Origin: Schistosoma haematobium
Taxonomy: Eukaryota; Platyhelminthes; Trematoda; Strigeidida; Schistosomatidae
Length of the DNA stretch: 64,000 nt
Reading direction: 5' to 3'
NCBI RefSeq assembly: GCF_000699445.3
Contig: NC_067195.1
Location: 15,250,787 to 15,314,786 of the forward strand
Notes under the pieces: model-generated
What the model was told of the DNA's origin: nothing
Databases searched by the model: none
What the model saw: only the letters and a program-made list of their open reading frames with translations
Made by a program: the position numbers and the translations under genes
Part shown: in pieces, positions 59,975 to 64,000 of the stretch
How the letters are laid out: every line of letters begins with the position of its first letter
Numbering within the stretch: position 1 is the first letter of the stretch

Positions 59975-61384
59975 AATGTCTTTCACTCATAGAATTGATA
60001 TATACTTTTTGTTTACTATAACTTTATAGTTCTGACCAGTTAAATTGTCAAACATACTGTCATAACTCATGTACTTAGTGAACGTGACGTATTACCCGAA
60101 ATGGTGAATACATGTTGAAGCAATGGTATTTCGGCAACTTACGAACTTTGATATTAAGCCCAGCGGACATGTATACAGTGGTCTCCGTGTCCACCTGATT
60201 TGGAAAAGCGTGTACGATGTAGGAACTGTCTGATGTTAAAAATGGAACCCTGATTTCTTGTCCTTTAGCCATCTGAATAACCGTTTTGTCGCCAAATAGA
60301 GCGAATTGTAATTCTTTATCCTTGCAGTTTTCGTAATCTTGAAGTTTCCAGTTAATGATAGCAGTTTTGGCATCATCGAAACGTACTTTCATTTCACTGA
60401 TTTTAGGTGCTTCTGAAATGTAAAAATATATTTGTGATTATCATGCTTTCATTTCTGACGACAACGATGTTGTCTTAGAGCAGTGTATTTAAAACTCGGC
60501 AATTACTTACTAGGTTAGCAAATAACTCTTGGAATATACATTATTTGTTGGAATACTTACCTAAAGATTTTTTATATTCCTTTGAGAAGATGATTTTGAA
60601 ATCTTCGTCATTCTTTTTCTTCTCATAGATTTCGAATTTTAGAACTATCTCTTTACACATTGGTATTTCACACAATTCCACTGTATTTGAAGTTTCCACT
60701 ACCTTCGGCTTCTTCGAACCCACCAACTCTAATTCGTATCTGTACTTGCTGTCCGGATGTTGTTTAATATCCACTGTATATATAGCGCAATCATATCGAT
60801 ATTTTCTTTTTATATCTGGATCAGTCACCGCTTAACATTCCAAATTTCCAACGGTGAATATATGAAAGAAGAAAACACATCAACATAAATACTGCAAGTT
60901 AGTGTGTTAAACTTGATAACAATATATTGGTTAGCAAAATACATTGGATGAAAATAAGGATGATTATTGCAATTCTGCATTATTTGAAAAGGAAGTCAAA
61001 CAAACGAATAATATTTTTATTAATTAATACTAGACGAAATAGCTTAATTTACATTTTCAAAAGAATAACTTGTCTTCAGAATAACTTTATTTACTTAATT
61101 GAAACGAAGTCTTCTTCAAATCTATGCTTGACTACGACACTCAATCTGTTCGTTTTAGATTGTGAATTACCTCGATTATCTAACCACCATGTTTACTGTC
61201 GATAAACACTATACATTTTATCTCTGAATTTCATTTTCACAACAGCAGTATATACTAACCACTATTCTTGCCTGATAATAATCAAGATGATGATGACAAT
61301 AAATCTCGGACATTATAGAAAGGAATTACCTTGTACTAATGTAGTCAGTAAGACTGTTATTAGACCTACGTAACAAAATATCAT
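59334..61384 (-). CDS. Secreted two-domain Fn3-like protein, gene B
   Basis: Exon model: 61384-61330 (signal peptide MIFCYVGLITVLLTTLVQ, ends G|GTAATT), 60830-60561 (acceptor TTAAG, donor G|GTAAGT), 60412-60143 (acceptor TTTCAG, donor C|GTAAGT), and a predicted last exon 59383-59334 or 59374-59334 encoding CDNKCHSTLELD and TGA. Exon lengths (55, 270, 270) and phases are the same as in gene A. Domain 1 has YRYDCAIYTVD and ELCEIPMC; domain 2 has INWKLQDYENC and YIVHAFP. Together with gene A it is a tandem secreted family, same strand, about 9 kb apart. A fibronectin III-like fold is inferred from the Trp and Tyr positions. The product is not recognised by name, and the last exon is a prediction. 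Confidence 0.77.
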
Positions 61385-61424
61385 TCTATATAGATATGAA
61401 TAAGTGCTTTGATAATTTCTCAGT

Positions 61425-61484
<60 letters not shown>

Positions 61485-61540
61485 ATCATTCTGGTGGTAT
61501 GATTTTTATAGGTCAGCAGGTTTCTTTTAAATTTCTTCAT
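61385..61540 (-). promoter_or_regulatory. Upstream region of gene B with long (TA)n
   Basis: Beginning about 40 bases before the ATG is a (TA)n tract (61427-61480), followed by the block catcattctggtggtatgat shared with the upstream of gene A. Gene A has only about 20 bases of TA-rich sequence here, so the tract has expanded in gene B. Confidence 0.45.
61427..61480. repeat. (TA)n microsatellite
   Basis: An uninterrupted TA dinucleotide tract of about 54 bases close to the start of gene B. Confidence 0.95.
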
Positions 61541-61559
61541 TGTTTATCAGTGGTGCCAT

Positions 61560-61562
61560 TAC

Positions 61563-61594
<32 letters not shown>
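61560..61594. repeat. (TTA)n microsatellite
   Basis: About eleven TTA units. Confidence 0.92.
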
Positions 61595-61595
<1 letters not shown>

Positions 61596-64000
61596 AACGT
61601 TATTTTGTCTCTAAACAATTAAATATTTTTCTAATTATCACACCATATACGAAACTTGAATAAAAATGGTTCATTAATCAAGCAATGATGAAGAGAAATA
61701 ATGTAGTGAAATTTAGTGAATATCTATTATTCTTTAATAATATTACAATTTTTAAAATGAAGCTAAATTAACGTTATACAGGAATGGACCTCTTATTCTG
61801 TTTTATCAATGCTAAATGAATAGGCATGCATTAAGTTTAATATGAATGTAAGCACATTGATTGAGTGTTAATTTGACAATATTTACACATCCATCAAGTT
61901 CTAGACTGTCTTACAGCAATACAGACTTCTGCTGATTTGAAAAAAGTTTGCTATACACTTATAATAAGAAACATCTAACGAATTTTTTTACGTCAATAGT
62001 TTTATTAAGATACATGTTTGTGTTCACAAATGTAAATGATTATTGACTTATATTAATTAAGTTAAAGCCAATACATGTTAAATATTTAAACAAAGTAATT
62101 GTGAATGTAATTTAACCAAGTTAAAAAATTGTAGACTATAACTTATCTGGCATACAATCAACATTTTGAACAGTGAACACTTAAACTATACATCTGTTTC
62201 AAAGGTGAGTATCTACCTTGTCATTTTCTTACTTTATACGTTGAAAGTCACCTACTTCTCTCGATACGGTTATTTAATCTTTGCCAGTGTCTCTTTATTA
62301 ATCACTACTTGAAGGACAGTTCATCATATGTGTTGAGGAGTTTAAGATCTGTAAAGATGTATCATACGCGACAAAATCGTTTATACTATTGATTCTAATC
62401 GAATCAGTCAAATAGCTGAAAATATAATAAACGTATTGTATATTGGATAACACAAATGTTTTTTCGTAAAGGAAAACAGAGCGATTACTTTGTAGCATGT
62501 ATCTCTGGTACATTAGTACAAGTTTTGCTAATTTTTCAAGGTTTTATTATCTCATTATCAATATTATTGTTCATTTTTTTCAGCTCGGGCACCAGTTATA
62601 TGTAGCTGGACTTGCCTTTCATTTATATATAGTTCTGAGATAAATTAGACTCCTTTTACAGATTAATTTTCAATGTAAACACAAAAGTGATATTCAAAGC
62701 GAAAGTAAACTCTTAAGTGTTTAGATTACTCAGTGTACCTTCCATGTCTAAAACATGCAATCCATCATCTTAACATCCACATGCAATTGTAATTATAACA
62801 CCTTTTCGGTACTTCCGATCATGTTTACCATTTTATTAAATAACCATAATTCTACATTTACCAAAATTAAGTTTAGTACCATATTTATTCCGACAACAAG
62901 GCTTGGTTTTGGGATTTTATCAACATTGTGAACTTAACATGCACTTTACAATTTAAATGCTCAACATTTTAGCCTATTACTCCTTTGTTGAAATAGTTTT
63001 TGAGTGCATTATGTCCGTTCAAATAATGTAGCCTTATGTTTTTTCAGCGTCATCTCTCCTCTTTTTATCAAACCGCCCGTGTATTTAGAATTCTGTGTAT
63101 TCCGTTATCGTTTTAAGCACCTCTATTTTTGTTGTCGGAATGATGAACAGGCTGGTGATAGTGATTCAAGTTAAATTCAATGGGTATTCCATGGAATGAG
63201 TTACAGCTTTCTTGGTGTTTAGATTATTTCAGCTAAATGTGTCTAGACAGACTTAAATATGGGACAACTAGTGTAATTAAATGTAACTCTATTTGAATTT
63301 GTATAGATGGTGTTCTTCAATGACAAGATACGAACCACACAGATATCTAGTAGCTGTAATGTTTTCAGCAGATTCGTGCATTACTTAAGAGAGCATTTGG
63401 TAATGCAGTTACTTTCATTTTATTTTGGCTTCACAGACTACCATTTCATAACTCGATTTCATTTGATCACATTCTCAAGGACGACTTCTTTTGACTAATA
63501 ATATTCTTTGAAGAGAGTATAGACCTAGATCCCAAAATTCATGATAAGAACAATGTGCACACATTGAGAAGTCTCAAAAACAAAACTGTTGCCGCTGTTT
63601 TTCATGCACAGGTTGCTTTAGAAACAAAAATCCAGACTTCAGGATGATACCTATGGTCATGTTTAAGTCTGTAGAAAAAGGAAGCTTTATTTTTTGAAAT
63701 CCTCATAAACTGTTGGAATTTACACTTCATCTTTCCAATTATTCGTTAGTCGTTCATTCAATAAATAGTGGGATGAGAATGATCTAATAATCACTAATAA
63801 ATCGACTCGAAAAGGGATTGCAAAATAGTGAGGTTTAGGATAGGAAGAAATCAAGATATGAAATATGACTATAAATGTGGCGGATAGAAGGGGAACTCTA
63901 AAGAGCCTACGCGTATTTGTTAAATGACCTGGCGCTATTGAAACATCAACAAATAATCCAAATTACGCTATGTTACATGCTTGTGATGAAGGACTAATTG
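61595..64000. other. AT-rich non-coding sequence
   Basis: No gene recognised; the short frames at 62298-62513 and 63307-63498 show no domain or splice logic. Exons of a gene beyond the window cannot be excluded. Confidence 0.4.

Noticed and set aside
60927..61205. 92-codon plus-strand frame
   Set aside because: It lies inside intron 1 of gene B on the opposite strand, is Lys/Ile/Leu-rich as expected from AT-rich DNA, and has no domain.

Overview
This is AT-rich, intron-bearing eukaryotic DNA and almost certainly comes from a blood fluke (Schistosoma). The evidence is many RTE-clade non-LTR retrotransposon copies of the schistosome SR2/SjR2/Perere-3 type, SMalpha-type short repeats carrying hammerhead ribozyme cores, (TA)n microsatellites, and tiny secreted-protein genes with symmetrical phase-1 exons. 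There are no bacterial operons, rRNA genes or convincing tRNA genes. The species cannot be fixed from the sequence alone.

Layout. 0-15 kb is mostly unique AT-rich DNA with decayed SMalpha-like repeats, LTR fragments, a Ty3/gypsy gag relic (10.9-11.2 kb) and a 5'-truncated RTE copy with a perfect 19-bp target-site duplication (13.1 kb). 15.1-18.2 kb is a nearly complete Jockey/CR1-group element (endonuclease plus reverse transcriptase) broken by one frameshift. 20.3-24.6 kb is a cluster of RTE copies; the larger has an SMalpha repeat inserted in it. 25.7-27.2 kb holds a hammerhead repeat abutting an LTR, an SMalpha relic and a 263-bp repeat also present at 14.7 kb. 34.6-35.7 kb is an RTE remnant with the same SMalpha insertion. 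39.2-42.5 kb is a full-length RTE element with a 13-bp target-site duplication, disabled by only two in-frame TAG codons. 44.5 kb is a fold-back of two opposed hammerhead repeats. 48.1-48.6 kb is a solo-type LTR. 52.8-55.6 kb is another RTE copy with the SMalpha insertion.

Host genes. The only convincing host genes are two tandem paralogues on the minus strand (gene A, 52.3 to 49.6 kb; gene B, 61.4 to 59.3 kb). Each has a 55-nt signal-peptide exon, two 270-nt phase-1/1 exons that each encode one fibronectin-III-like domain, and a predicted short last exon inside a roughly 1.1-kb block that is almost identical between the two genes.

Main signals for follow-up: (1) RTE copies at 21.2-23.6 and 53.0-55.4 kb, and part of 34.9-35.6 kb, are almost identical inside sharply bounded blocks but clearly diverged outside them, although two of them have their own target-site duplications; this looks like interlocus gene conversion, and the blocks contain the hammerhead repeat. 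(2) The two Fn3-like genes have diverged coding exons but an almost identical 3' block. (3) Hammerhead repeats occur as inverted, fold-back pairs. (4) The CR1-like element has a perfect 15-nt complementarity between its 5' and 3' untranslated regions.
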